From the NCBI GenBank assembly GCA_949130495.1, contig OX422223.1:74026751-74090750 (forward strand): a stretch of DNA of 64,000 bases, in the 5' to 3' direction. Under the pieces are notes generated by a model. That model did no database searches. It was not told the origin of the DNA and saw nothing but the letters and a program-made list of their open reading frames with translations. The stretch's first letter is position 1. Every line of letters starts with the position of its first letter. Made by a program: the position numbers and the translations under genes. Positions 21,828 through 33,568 of the stretch are shown piece by piece. The stretch comes from Sambucus nigra (lineage: Eukaryota > Streptophyta > Magnoliopsida > Dipsacales > Adoxaceae).

Positions 21828-22371
21828 GAGTGTTGAAGAAGTTACATTTTCAAGTTGAGAGGTTGACCTTCCAGTTTCACAAGAAACATAGAGAGATCTG
21901 GATCGAAGGATATAATGAAGCTTTGGGCATTTTGATGTTAGGTTTAAGTAGGCCCAGAATGAAGGCTACAAATGGGGTTGGACTAATTGTCTGACAGTAC
22001 TCAAGGTAGAAGAAAATAGCCCTTTCTAGAAATGGTATGATCCTGGGACTTTATTGAAATGGTATGATCTTGGGTTATTTGACCTTGAAGATACTCAATT
22101 TAGACTGGATGTTAACTGGATTCTTATCGACATAATTCCCCAGGCTCTGATTTCTAAATATCTAGGAGACTATGGGCTGCATGACGAGTTGGAAATCGTC
22201 TGACCTCCTCATCTGTTAGATCGGCCAAGCAGCAATAATAGGAAAATGCTTTAAGACTTTAATTTTATCAATTCTCCTTATATTTTAGATGATCCTCCAG
22301 TTGGCATGGATCCAGTTTCCAAAGCTGAGGGGAAACGCACTTTAGAATATTGTCCTGTATTTCTTTTATAA
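21828..22371 (+). pseudogene. Tat-2 antisense ORF 2, second part
   Basis: The sequence resumes after the GAGTG duplication with coiled-coil-like LHFQVERLTFQFHKKHREIW and GYNEALGILM. With shifts it continues DVNWILIDIIPQALISKYLG, which resembles the end of antisense ORF 2 in Tat-1 (KWILNDAIPAQLLNHYLE), and stops at 22369-22371. The first part is at 11176-11917. Several stops. Function unknown. Confidence 0.55.
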
Positions 22372-23040
22372 ACAAAGTTATGTAATCATTACTCAAATGA
22401 ATGAAAAAGCATTTGATTAACTTATCTTGTTAATCTTTGAATGTAACTGTTTCTGGATGTGAATGATTTCTTCTTTTTCATTTGTTTTATTGACACACTT
22501 AGATTAAAATCTAAATTTAGTATCAATTACCAATGAATACATAGGTTCTACTAGCATACTTAGATTAAAATATAAATTTGGAGCTAGTTACCCATGTGTC
22601 TCCAAAGGTTTTACTAACACAACTAAATTCTAAGATTTTCTGTATTAGTTACCAGTGGTGTGACCAGGCGTATATGGAATATGCGCCTATATTTATCTTG
22701 AGGAATTTTTGCAATGTCCTTCCTACACTTTGCCCAGTGGGATAAAGATCTTATTTTATCCTTATACTTGTTGACCATCTCGAGGTTGTAATAACCTGTT
22801 TGGTATGCCGCCGATCTTGTGGCGAGCAACTTATTGCTTGTGTCGAGTAACATTTTGGAGTTTTTCTGGCAACTTTAACTTATTCAATATATAGGTAGGT
22901 AGTGCATAGCACTAGTACTCCCAAAAAATTTGTAAAAAGGAAATTGGGGGAAAGATCATTTTATTGATACTAAAAATTGATATTTAACTGAGTATAATTG
23001 ATTACATCACTTGTAATATTTTCTAAGATGCTTAGCATGC
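22372..23040. other. Tat-2 convergent spacer between antisense ORF 2 and integrase
   Basis: No convincing coding sequence. It includes AT-rich 3' end-like sequence (AATGAATGAAAAAGC), two or three partial repeats of an ACTTAGATTAAAATCTAAATTT phrase near 22500-22580, and CCAGTGG-type phrases. It matches the position of the conserved block in Tat-1 and Tat-4, but I see only weak similarity. Confidence 0.4.
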
Positions 23041-24130
23041 CATGGATTCAGAATTCTTCCCCTTCCAAAGTCTCAATCCTGTAAATTCCAGTTCAGATGA
23101 CTGCATAAATACGATAGGGCCCATGCCAGTTGGCTTGAAGATTATTATTTTTCTGGAGCACCTTCCTTAGCACATAATCTCCCTCCTTTAATTTGGTCGG
23201 CTTCATCATTTTATTATAAAAACGAGTTATTCGCTGCTGGTAAGTTGCATTTCTTAGAACAGCGTCTTATCGTACTTCTTCAAGTATATCCAAATTTAAT
23301 CTTTGCATTAGATCACTCACAGGAGAGTTAAAATTTAAAACTTTGTGGGATGGAAGACCCAGCTCAGCAGGTATGACTGCTTCAGTCCCAAATGCTAACA
23401 TGTATGGGGGTTCTCCAGTTGCAGTCCTCGAGGTTGTTCGGTACGCCCATAAAATAGAGTGTAGCTTGTTGATACAGTTTCCCTTTACATCATCAAGACT
23501 TTTCGTTAACCCATTTAATAATGTTTTGTTTATAACTTCAGTTTGCCCATTACTTTGAGGGTGACCTGGAGTAGAGTGTAATTTTTGGATGTGTAATTGA
23601 GCACAATAAGCTGCGAATTCTTCGTTGTCAAACTACGTTCCATAGTCGGTGATGAAGGCATAATGCAACCCATATCTGCAAATGATGTTCTTCCAAATGA
23701 ATTAGTAGTCCTTCTCACAAGGAATGTATATCAATGGCTCTGCTTCAACCCACTTTGTAAAGTAATCCACTGCAACAACCAAGTACTTGAATCTTCCTCG
23801 GGTGGTTGGCAATGGCCCGACCAAATCTATTCCCTACATGGAAAATGGCTAAGGTGAAGTTATTTGGGTGAGAGAAACCAGTGGAATCTTGAGAATAATG
23901 GAATACCTTTGGCATTTGTCACAATCTGCTCACATAGGTGGCTAGTAGTATCCTTACGCACTTATTCCCTGCAGAAGTGTTCTTCCTGCAATGTGAGCTC
24001 CACAAGATCCTTTATGTACTTCTTGAATTAGGTCAGGAACCTCTGATGGATGAACGCAACGCTGTAAATTAACTGTCAATCCTCTCCTGTACAAAACTCT
24101 TTTGTCTAACATATATATGGCAGCTTTTTA
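23041..24130 (-). pseudogene. Tat-2 integrase
   Basis: From 24130 down: an N-terminal zinc region (HKGSCGAHIAGR, then CDKCQRY), catalytic core with GIDLVGPLPTTRGR (a stop lies two codons before), YLVVAVDYFTKWVEAEPL, ITDYGT, STPGHPQSNGQTEVINKTLL, and AFGTEAVIPAELGLPSHKV. The C-terminal fold is near 23060-23200 (RKVLQKNNNLQANWHGPYRI). The three catalytic acidic positions are readable, but at least four stops interrupt the frame. This is one of the two integrases in the window whose C-terminal domain is clearly kept, against the truncated Tat-3 copy. Confidence 0.85.
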
Positions 24131-24890
24131 CTTTAACTTTTTGGCTTCAACTATGTCTGCTGGCAAAGCTCATTCTTCAATATGCTCTTATAGGGTCCAT
24201 CCAAGATGGAGCCATGTCTACAGCAATAAAATTAATCGTCAAATCTTCATCTATAATCCTATTGACCAAAATCTCAATACGAATAGTTCCTCGGAGTTCA
24301 AGTCTGGTTGCTGAAGCTAGCCGAGCAAGATAAAATTGATCATCAAATCTTCATTTATAATTCTATTCATCCGAACAACTGGTAATTTTGCTATGACCTC
24401 CATTTCTTTGAACAAGTATCTGGTTGTCAATTCGCCTTTAGCTCCATACAAGCCAAGATTTGATTTACTACCAACTAGTAATTACTATGTGCTACAACTT
24501 GCTCGACATTCAGTAATTGGGCTAGACTCAAGCCCATAATGAGAGCTTCATATCCTGCTTCATTATTTGAGGCTTGGAATTGAAATTACAGAGCATATTC
24601 AATATCAATATTATCAGGTGTGTTAATTATTATACATGCTCCACTACCTGTTGTACAAGATGACCCATCAACGTACAAGTTCCATATTGAGAGATCATCA
24701 TCAAATGCTTAGTCTGTAAAAATCCCATAATGGAATGTTTTTCTCTTTGCTTCCTCACACTTTTGTGACATCTCCTTTATTCCGGAAGAGGAATCAGGTA
24801 GGTCGGTAATGGCTTCTTCTGGTAAAAGTTCTTTGGAATATTAATTGTCAACAACTTTTTTCACTTTATTATTTTCGAATCTTTGCTCGG
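24131..24890 (-). pseudogene. Tat-2 archaeal-type RNase H
   Basis: Minus-strand translation shows a VDGSS-type start (DGSSCTTGSGACIIINTPDN near 24650), then IDIEYAL, the ASNNEAGYEALIMGLSLAQLL block near 24540-24590 and VVNQILACMELKAN near 24430. This is the additional (archaeal-type) RNase H located between the gypsy RNase H and integrase, a hallmark of the Tat clade. Stops interrupt the second half. Confidence 0.75.
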
Positions 24891-24891
24891 C

Positions 24892-26250
24892 CTACTGATT
24901 TTGTTGCTCGGTCACCTCTGGGTAAGTGAATTCAACTATGAAATCTGCTACTGCCTGGGCTTTTAGAGAAGACATTGGTTCATAGATAATGTCATACTCC
25001 CCCAATTCCACTTCCCAATACATTAATTTGCTAGATTTCTTTGGCTTGTGTAAAGCCCATCTGAGTGGCATATCAGTGTATACTACTATCGTATGGGCTT
25101 GAAAATAGGGTTTCAGGCGTCTAGATGCTTCAATCAACGCCAGTGCCAAGTTTTCTAGGAGAGGTTACCTGATTTTTGCCCTTCGAAAAGATTTACTGGA
25201 GTATTAAATAGTATTTTAAAGTCCATTCTCCTCTTTGATCAATACAGATCTCACGGCTAATTCTGAAACAACGAAATAGAAGTACAAATTTCGCCCCATA
25301 ATTGGTCGAGAAAGTAATGGAGGTGACCCCAAATACTTCTTTAATTCCAAAAAAACTTTCTCACATTCTTCATTCCATTCAAAACTCTTTCTTATTACTT
25401 TAAAAAATAGTAGGCACCTATCTGTAGCTCGGGACATAAACATGTTTCGAGTTGTTACTATCCCAGTTAGCCTTGGCACATCCTTCTTGCAAGTCAGGGA
25501 CTGTATCTCAAGTAATTCCTTGATTTTGTATGGGTTTGCATCAATTCCCCTCTGATTTACTATATACCCGAGAAACATTCCTTCCTATACTCCAAAGCCA
25601 CATTTGGTCGGGTTTAATCTCATCTGGTGCTTCTCAAATTGATCAAAAGTCTGACTGAGGTCGGCAATATGGTCAAACTTTTTTTTGCTCCTTATAAGCA
25701 TATCATTCATGTATACTTCCATGTTTTTTCCTATTATCTCCTCAAAGACCCTTTTCACCAACCTTTGATACGTAGGTTCCCCGGGGAGTAATAAAAGAAG
25801 TGCTCTCCCTGTATTTAGGCTTCATTTTGATCTAATTGTAACTAGAGTAAGCATCCATAAAACTAAGTAAATCATGTCCTGAGGTAGCATCCAGGAGATG
25901 ATCTATTCGGGGAAAAGGAAAATGATCCTGTGGGCATGCTTTGTTAAGATCTATGAAGTCTACACACATCCTTTATTTGTTATTTTTCTTTTTGACCATA
26001 ACTACATTGCCCAACCAATCTAGATACTTCACCTCTTCAATGAAGGCTGCTTTCTCAAGATTTTTAACTTCCTCTTGTATGGCTTGGTTCTTCTTGGGGA
26101 TAAACACTCTTTGCCTTTTCTTTACTGGCTTGATTTCTTTATAAACTTAATTTCATGGCAAAGGAATCAAGGATCAATTCATGGTATATCTTCGTCCTCC
26201 ATGCAAACAAGTGTTTTCTCTATCTAAGGAAGCTCACTAATTCCTATTTA
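24892..26250 (-). pseudogene. Tat-2 reverse transcriptase and gypsy-type RNase H
   Basis: From the right: KRQRVFIPKKN and CVDFIDLNKACPQDHFPFPR-like blocks near 26100-25900, a palm with the sequence YMNDMLIRS near 25705 in place of YVDD, CGFGVxEGMFLGYIVNQRGID near 25580, and an RNase H stretch (FEWNEECEKVFLELKKYLGS, then LRWALHKPKKSSKLMYWEVE, AQAVADFIVEFTYPE). The first Asp of the RT catalytic pair is Met-Asn-Asp context, so the enzyme is dead even apart from stops. The RNase H lacks the normal first Asp (FYFVVSELAV), as is usual for this domain in Tat elements. Confidence 0.8.
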
Positions 26251-26399
26251 AGAACAGGATCCAGCATTGTTCCAACCTGAGTAGTGCGCTCTGGTTTGTC
26301 ATCATCTAACACAATGCTTTCTGCTGCCTCTATAATCTGACCCTTTACCAGCTCTGTCTCATCCCTTGGATCTAAGGTTTCAACCTCAGATTCTTCATC

Positions 26400-27110
26400 A
26401 GGTTCAAAGGTATCCATTTGGTAAGTAGTGGTTTTCCTCTTTATTTATTCCAGATCTTCCTGCTCGGTAGATGACTAATAGCATTCTCGAGCTACTTTCT
26501 GATCTCCCTTCATAATTCCTATGTCAAATTTGGTTAGGAATTTCAAGCATTGATGAACAGTAGAGGTCACTACCTCAAATGTTTTCAGTCTAACTCATCC
26601 CATAATTATATTGTACATTGAATGGACATTTTTATTCATTACAAAGAAACAAATTTTCTCTGTTGGATGGGTGGCCATGTACCAATCATCACTTCCATCT
26701 TGATGGTTCCCAAAGGAAAAACTTTCTCACCTACAAAACTTATTAGTGGTCGATGATAGGTCTCTAACTGGCTGAGCTTAAAAGTTTAAGCTGTTGAAAT
26801 AAGGATAAAACATGATATTTGTTGAGCTGCCATTATCTACTAACACTCTAGAGATAATGATATCTTCCTTTCTGATTTTAATTACCAAAGGATCGTCATG
26901 GGGGTACAGTACTCCTGATAGATCATTTTTTGAAAAGCCTATTACCAGCTTGTCTTTATTAACCTTCCTTAGTTTATCTTCCTCGGCAAGATTAATCCTC
27001 TGTATGTACGAGAAAGCTTGAGACTCAATGAGGTAAGCTTTTCTCTCTGCTGTATGATCTCCTCCTGTAATTATTTGGCAATTAAAAGAACCAAAACTGA
27101 GCATGAATAC
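26400..27110 (-). pseudogene. Tat-2 aspartic protease region
   Basis: The open segment 26778-27104 carries ITGGDHTAERKAYLIESQAF, FSKNDLSGVLYPHDDPLVI and the active-site loop RVLVDNGSSTNIMFYPYF. The normal D-G-G-S/D-N-G-S of Tat proteases is present (VDNGSS). The remainder, down to about 26400, includes a GRPW-like region and the acidic linker to RT. This enzyme would cleave the gag-pol precursor. Confidence 0.75.
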
Positions 27111-28782
27111 CTCACATTTCGGTTGTCGAGGCTTTATGGGTAAGTCCGGATCATTATCCTAGTCATCTTTATGAGCCCTGTTCTTCTCCTTTCTAGGTCT
27201 GGAAGGAGATTTTGATCTGTACCGAGCTCCTTCATTATTCTATCGATCAGCAAACTGATTCATTTTTCCTCTTCGGATGAGAGTTTCAATCTCATTTTGA
27301 TGGGAAATTCAACGATTTGTCGTGTGACCATGGTCTCTATAGAACTCGCAACACTTAGTTTTATCCCTCTTGGTAGGGGAAGTCCTCAATTTATCAGGCC
27401 AACACACATCTTTATTATTTTTGATCTCCTCTAAGACATGATGAATGCCCATGGTTAGTGGAGTGTATTTGTGATACTAATTGAGATTTTCTATAATTCC
27501 TTTATGTTTTGACTCCTTATGCTCCTTGGAATCTTTGTGACCCTTCTTATCATTTTTGCCTTAAACTTTTACTCCCTAGCTCCTCTTGGCTGACATTGCT
27601 TCCTCAGCATTCATGATTTTGGATGCTTTGGCCATCAATTCTGCCATGGTCATTGGGGGATCTTTAGCAAGTATATAATAGAGCTTCCCAGGTAGCAAAC
27701 CACTCATTAGGGCTGTTATAGCAGTTTTTTCTTCATAATCCACGACCTCCAACTTCTCATTATTGAAACGAGTAATGTAGCCCCTAGTTCTCTCTAATTC
27801 CTTCTGTCGTACACTAAGCAAATGCGCTACCCTTTTTACAGGCTTGGCTTCAAAACAAAAGTTACTAATTAATAGCTCGACCAACTCGTGGAAGCTAGAA
27901 ATTTGTCCCCGAGGAAGGATGTTTTACCAAATTTGGGCAGATCCAGTAATTATTCCGGAGAATGCTTTACACCTCATTTCGTCGGGAATCGCATAAATAT
28001 CAACGGCTGCTTGGTATAGTTCTATATGGAGGATTGGATCATTTTTTCCATCGTATTTGGGTGTAACTAATGGAGCTTTGAACTTTGATGGAGTTTGGAA
28101 ATCCATAATTGTTTGCACAAAGAGAAATCTTTTTATAAATGTTCTTTATAGTGGGTTTTTAGCCTTAGCCATCTCTCCTAGCATGTCCTCCAGTCTCTGG
28201 ATAGAATCTTTCCAAGAATTATTACCAGCATCAGACATATGCATTGCTATTTCGTTGTTCACTGAACTCTCCTATTGGGATTATTGCTCAGCTCAAGAAG
28301 TATGTCGGGTGTCTGATCTAGATTGGGTAGAGCCTTCCCTTTGATCAGATGGTCGTTGAGTGTTTCCTGACATTGCCCTAGGAACATTTATGTTCCCCTT
28401 AGGTCCCAAACGATCAAGGTAGAAGCACACCATAGCCTTTTTAAGGAGCTTAGCCTTTCTGGAGAGTAGGATATTGTATTGAAAGATTCTGATGCCCTGG
28501 ATAGTGAATTTGATCCTGGATAATAGGATGTATCCCCTATAGTTCTTGACTGACTTCGCCTGCAAACTCTTGGTGGTGGTGGTAGAATATTTCCACGAGC
28601 ACACACAGAGAAGGTGCTACTGCTTGAAGGGTTTGTGCGAGTTAACTGATAATGTCCTGCATAGCTACTTGGCCTCTTGCAAGACTAGAAAAAATTCCAG
28701 TCAATTCATTCGTTGTTGGTGGGGTAGAAGGGACAGGCAAAATGCCATCGTTCATAAGACTTGATTTAGGAATATTATCCAT
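27111..28782 (-). pseudogene. Tat-2 gag
   Basis: The ATG at 28782 (MDNIPKSSLMNDG) lies 39 bases inside the primer site. Core capsid landmarks on the minus strand: TPSKFKAPLVTPKYDGKNDP, a YQAAVDIYAIPDEMRCKAFS block (27924-28118), ELVELLISNFCFEAKPVKR and SVRQKELERTRGYITRFNNE (27576-27884). A degenerate zinc-finger-like segment follows near 27330. Stops occur at several points. The family is Retrotrans_gag. Confidence 0.8.
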
Positions 28783-28820
28783 TTAGGTGTTTGAAATGAA
28801 TGAGAACGATTAGAAATATG

Positions 28821-28838
28821 TTTCCCACAGATGCGCCA
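28821..28838 (-). other. Tat-2 primer-binding site
   Basis: Read on the minus strand it is TGGCGCATCTGTGGGAAA, close to the TGGCGCC(G/A)TCTGTGGGAA found next to Tat-lineage LTRs. It lies six bases from the LTR start at 28845. Confidence 0.8.
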
Positions 28839-28844
28839 TTCCGT

Positions 28845-29310
28845 TGATGCAAAAAACTAGACTGACCTAATTAATTGATCACAGATAAAAATGAGTAAAA
28901 GAGATAAAAGGATTTTTAAAGTGGTTTGACTAAAAGAAAGGCCTATGTCCACTGTAGTGTATTGCTTTGTTCAAGTGCCTCTTGTCTCGTTTTTCATGCC
29001 CCTTGGGTGTAGGGTTTACAATGTATTTATAGCCTTTTGAGGATGTATAAAAGTTGGAATATTAAAGGATGGAATGCCTTTATAACGTAGGCATTTACAT
29101 CTGTACAATTTGTTGATAATGTATACAAATATTAGTGATTTGTCATAATTGTTGGTTGGTCTTCCTAGTGTTGGTTGGGATTCTTTAACCAGTTGGTCGA
29201 CATTCCTTCAGTTGGTCGGTGACTCACCCTTACTTACTTGGATTAATGCCCAGGTGACACGTATTCATACATGATTGGTCCACGTAGTAGGATAATTTTT
29301 TGTGTCAACA
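28845..29310 (-). repeat. Tat-2 5' LTR
   Basis: On the plus strand it runs TGATGC...TCAACA; on the element strand it starts TGTTGACAC and ends GCATCA. A likely TATA-type sequence (TATTTATAGCC) is near 29020-29032 on the plus strand. No second copy exists in the window, so the right border is set by where Tat-1 protease similarity begins and by the terminal motif. Confidence 0.75.
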
Positions 29311-30699
29311 GATGATGTATCCTCCTACTGGTATTTCTCTACAACATCCTTTGGATCTTTTTTTTCTCCTTCCTAAGATGAATGGCTGCAATGAAGCATC
29401 TTCTTATAGTGGCCTGGTCACCAAGAATCTTGACCACGCCCTGATCGGTAACACACTTCAACTTCTAGTGATGGGTACAACCCACATGGGTAGTCATCAG
29501 CCTCTACCTAAAATGGCGTGATAGGAGGATTCTATGTCCACTACTAAGAATTCAATTAGTTTTGAGATGTTGCTTGATTTTACTGGTAGGACTATCTTTC
29601 TCAGTGGCATCGTGATTCTTCATATAAAGTCGACCAATAGAACTGTGCCTCCTCGAGGTTGGCTAGGTTGAGCTTCAACTTGTGGAACAAGTCTAGGTAC
29701 ATTACTTCTGATGAGCATCCCTCATCCACCAGTAGCTTATCAATATCCCAATTGACAATTCCAAGAGTTATCACGAGTGCATTGTGATGGGGAGTCCTTA
29801 CTTAGATAAAATATTCTTCAACAAAGATGATGTCTGTGGTGTAGTCGATGTCTTCTGGTCTCTGGTGCTTCATAGCTTGGCTCTTTGTGAGATCTATCTG
29901 GAATGCCTCCATGATAGTAGTGACCTTCTTCAGATCCATCCTAATAACGTTCCATTGGATCTGCTTTAGGTCAGACGCTCCATGGATCACAGCAAATTAC
30001 ATTGTCTTATTTTTAGTCACTATTGGTCGAGATCTTGTCAACTTTCTTTTCTATATATTCATTAACATGCTTAGCTTGGGCTAACTCTTCTAGATGTGAC
30101 TTCAGAGCTTTTCAATTCTCAGTTATGAGGTCGCTCTTCTTGTGGAATTCACATCTCAGTTCGTTGTTCCTTTTTGGTGGGTCACCACCCATCTTCTTAC
30201 GCCACTTAATGAACGATTGATCCTTTATCTTGCTCAAGAATTTATAGATTTGTTCCTTAAAGACTGTTTTAACAGTTTGTAATGCTTTCTAAGGATCAAC
30301 CTTAGTCTCATTCTTAGAATATTTCTTGCCCCCGTTCTTGTTCCCTTTCTTCGGAGTGTCATTTTTATCTCCTCTTTGGCCTACCTTTGCTCGATCGTTG
30401 TTCTTTGCGTTAGAATGAACCACATCCTTAACTTTAGCGTATTTCTCAATACAAGCCATAAGGTCATTGATGGTGCCGGCTTCTTTCTTAGTTAGGGACT
30501 GGTGCAGTAGAGATGTGGTCAGTTGTCCAATCTTGAAGGTTACAACGACAACCTGCTCTGAGAAATCCTCCACTTCGTTGAAAACCTCCTAGTACCTCTT
30601 GGCATAATCATGAAGGCTTTCTTGTGGCTTCTTTTTCATCATGAGAAGTGAATATATTCTCTTGTGGTGGTAGCTTCTAGTTATGAAGCAAGCAATAAA
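29311..30699 (-). pseudogene. Tat-1 protease region and C-terminal part of gag
   Basis: From the right: SLHDYAKRYWEVFNEVEDFS-like gag end, SLLHQSLTKKEAGTINDLMA (30289-30573), KNGGKKYSKNETK, a zinc-finger-like NELRCEFHKKSDLITENCKAL near 30150, then a VDEGCSSEVMY protease loop near 29720 and YHAILGRGWL near 29530. Stops and shifts throughout. It closely resembles the Tat-4 gag at 60540-61477. The segment ends at the Tat-2 LTR on the left and at the solo LTR on the right. Confidence 0.8.
30695..30699 (+). repeat. Solo LTR target duplication, left (ATAAA)
   Basis: ATAAA precedes the TGTAATACCCC start, and the same five bases follow the LTR at 33564-33568. Confidence 0.85.
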
Positions 30700-33563
30700 T
30701 GTAATACCCCGTAAATTTTATCGATATTTATTTAAGGGATTAATTGAATTATATGGGAATTAATTGGGAATTAATCCGGATATAAGTACTAACGAGATGC
30801 GAGTTGGTATTTGATTATGATGTTAAAAATTTATTATTTCCGAGTATGTATGGTGATACATGAGTATTGATGATATTTAAATTAATTTGGGAAATTTAGT
30901 TGGGACGCGTGTGTCAGTCGCGTCAGGAACGTAATTAAGTGAAGTAAAAAGTGAATTTTATTTTTATCAACCGAATGGTCATTTTGAGTGTGCCAACGTG
31001 TCCGGAAGGGTCGAAATAGTCAGAAAACACTACCCGGGGGTTTAGTTTGGGTCCCGGGGCATTTTTAGGCCATACCGGCAACCCAAAAGGGTAGTTTGGT
31101 AATTTTAAAAATAGGGGAATTAAAACCCACGAATTTTAGAGGTTATTTTTATATTAGAAAAGAACCCACTAAGCCATTATCAACATTTGGTAAGTTAGAG
31201 GGCTACAGGAGTTAGAGGGAAAGTCTTAAGAAGTTCCAAAAGGAAAACCTCCAACCACCATCACCATCTTGGAGAAAAATATGCAGAGAGGAAGAAGAGA
31301 ATCAACTTTCAATCCTTCAACATCGAGTCAGAACATAAGGCAAGTGGTTTAATTACATTAATTTCAAGCGAATGTTTCTTCCATGCTTAGAATTAAAATA
31401 TTTTCCTTATATTGGGTGTTTGATGAAAACCCATGAAATTGGAGGTAGAATTCATAATATGATATATGGATTGCATGTAGAATATTATTGGATGAATGTC
31501 ATATACAAAATAGAGCTTTTGATGATGTAAAAATGGATTTATAAGGAGAAATTGTAGACATTAAATTCTGGGTTCATATTCTTAGGGTTTGGGGTAAAAT
31601 TTGGGGATTTATGATAATTATATGTTGTTTAGGAAGATTTGACCCCAAAAATATGTTAAGAAACGACCTAAGAGGGTGTAGTGAAGTTTAAGAACATTAA
31701 AATACTATTGGGATGATCTTAGGATGAGTTTAGAGAAGTGAAAAATTGAGAAAAACGAAGTAGAAAATTTCTGGGTTCAAACTGCCATCTCGTTAGAAGA
31801 CCTGCCCAGGTCAAACGACCTCGTTCGAATGAGCTTCTAACGAGATGACAACATCCCTTCTAATGAGTTGGTATTTCGTTCGAAGCCCTTCGTTCGAACG
31901 AACTCGTTCGAACGACCTCGTTCGAACGAGACTTCTAACGAGTTGACAGAATGGCCTTTTTGGCCTGATTTCATTTCAAACGTTCCGTAGACTTTGGAGT
32001 ATTAACCTTCCCTTATTGATTAGTGGATATAATTGTGAGAATTGGGGTACGTTGAGGAGTAGAACTTAGATCCTTATAATAAAATTGGATGTCAATTGAG
32101 GAGTAGGAAACGAATCCCTAATTACGACGTGAGAAGGGTTGATAACGTTAATATACAAATCGGGAACTTGTAATCGTATAATATTAAATGACGGTATAAG
32201 AATGAGAAGTATACATATATTAATAATACGAGATATCTAAGATGTGCGAATGCTTAGTATATGTGGTTTTATGTGTATAACATACCTACCATACTTGCTA
32301 TCATGGGAGGTTTGCGTTCGATTAGGGCCATCAAATCTTTGTGTGCCTACGTGGGGATTTAGATTGGTACCTCGAGGACATAGGTTAGAGAAGGACTTAT
32401 TGAGAAGTCAATAAGTCTTCTAATCATGGGAGCATAGGTATGTGCATGACCCATGTGATGTGAACTATGTTCGCCTCCATTTTGTGTGATTGTTGTTATC
32501 TGAAGACGATTCCCGAGAGATTTGGAATGCGTGGTCTTTATGTACGTGATGTACCGGGATTGCATAGCAGAGTATGTGTGCACCGCAGCTTAGTCTCGGG
32601 GTGCTAGTAATGTATATTTATGATGAGAATAATATACGGTAAATTGATATGAACTGTCATGTTTAATTGTGAGTATAATTATAGCAACGTTCTGTAAAGA
32701 AAAAATGGATGATCTCTAGTAAATTAGTATTGCTAATAATGGGAAACCGAGAATAAATGTAAAGCTCTCTACTTAATTGATGATGTTGGAATTAAAGTGT
32801 GAATCGTATAGAAATGTTAGAATTTATTTTGGACTAGTTGGATATGGGAAACACTAGAATTGGTACGGGTACGTTAGGAGTGCACCAATAGTCGAGAGGT
32901 GAGTATTTCATGTGAGAGCACGTCCTAACATGTATTTTGCATTCATTGTTTTAGTGTCATTAAAACACTTGCTATATTTTAAACTGTTTTCCACAATCGG
33001 GCTCTGACCCGTTTGCTTTCAAATATATTTTCTTGTAAAAACCTTTTAGGTGCCCGGCCACAGGGACACAAATCATAGGAGTTCCATTCAGGTGACGTTC
33101 TGTAGCTGCTGTGGAAGTTACAGGATCTTGTCAGTAGACGCCTCCATTATCGATCTTGACTCTATTAGTAGATTCCTCATCAGTTGGGCATGTCGCCCCA
33201 TTTCTTTTAGAAACATTTTATCTATTCAGTTTATTTTAGATGTCGGGTTGTAATAAAATTATGATTCAAACTTAGTATTTGTTATTCCTGTAGTTGGATT
33301 TGTTGTATGGAGTATTCCTCCAGTTTCATTATTATTGTATGGTTATACTTGTCATTTCATTGTGGTGGTTATGTTAACATTTCTTATCTACTTGCATGTT
33401 AACCGGATTTAATTAAAATTGACAACTCACATTTTAAATATTAGGTGGCTAGTAATTGTTAAAACGTTTTCGACAGTGATGCTACGAACTGAACCAACTT
33501 GGCATTTTGTATTAATTTAATAAAGGAGTAGCTACCCGGTATTTAATTAGTCGGGATGTCATA
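30700..33563 (+). mobile_element. Solo LTR of a Tekay/Del-type chromovirus (2.9 kb)
   Basis: It starts TGTAATACCCCG and ends CGGGATGTCATA, in line with the related LTR end CGGGGTGTCACA at 455; the final CA has become TA. ATAAA flanks both sides. No coding sequence is inside. The GGTCATTTTGAGTG...GGAAGGGTCGAAATAGTCAG segment (30970-31025) also occurs in the Chromo-2 LTRs near 51975 and 63690. A single LTR with target duplication is what remains after recombination between two LTRs. It is inserted in Tat-1 gag, whose reading frame continues on both sides. Confidence 0.88.
31780..31950 (+). repeat. Cluster of GTTCGAAC-type palindromes in the solo LTR
   Basis: CTCGTTCGAACGA-like palindromes and degenerate CTAACGAG copies are repeated about nine times in 170 bases. 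They are built around TTCGAA and are densest at 31885-31930. Similar motifs occur at 1860-2040 in the copia-side relic. Confidence 0.8.
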
Positions 33564-33568
33564 ATAAA
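33564..33568 (+). repeat. Solo LTR target duplication, right (ATAAA)
   Basis: Identical to 30695-30699 and directly adjacent to the LTR end. Confidence 0.85.

Larger units (their letters stand above)
10640..29310 (-). mobile_element. Tat-2: Tat-lineage gypsy element, lacking its 3' LTR, split by Copia-1
   Basis: The right boundary is a TGATGC...TCAACA LTR (28845-29310) with an adjoining Tat primer site, and a minus-strand gag, protease, RT, RNase H and integrase running down to about 23040. Antisense ORF pieces follow at 10640-22371, interrupted by Copia-1. No second LTR copy and no N-terminal half of antisense ORF 1 exist to the left, so the left end was deleted together with Tat-1 RT and integrase sequence. 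All frames carry stops. Confidence 0.7.

Noticed and set aside
31160..33500. Search for a gene inside the 2.9-kb solo LTR
   Set aside because: Only short unrelated ORFs are present and both ends match LTR termini with a target duplication.
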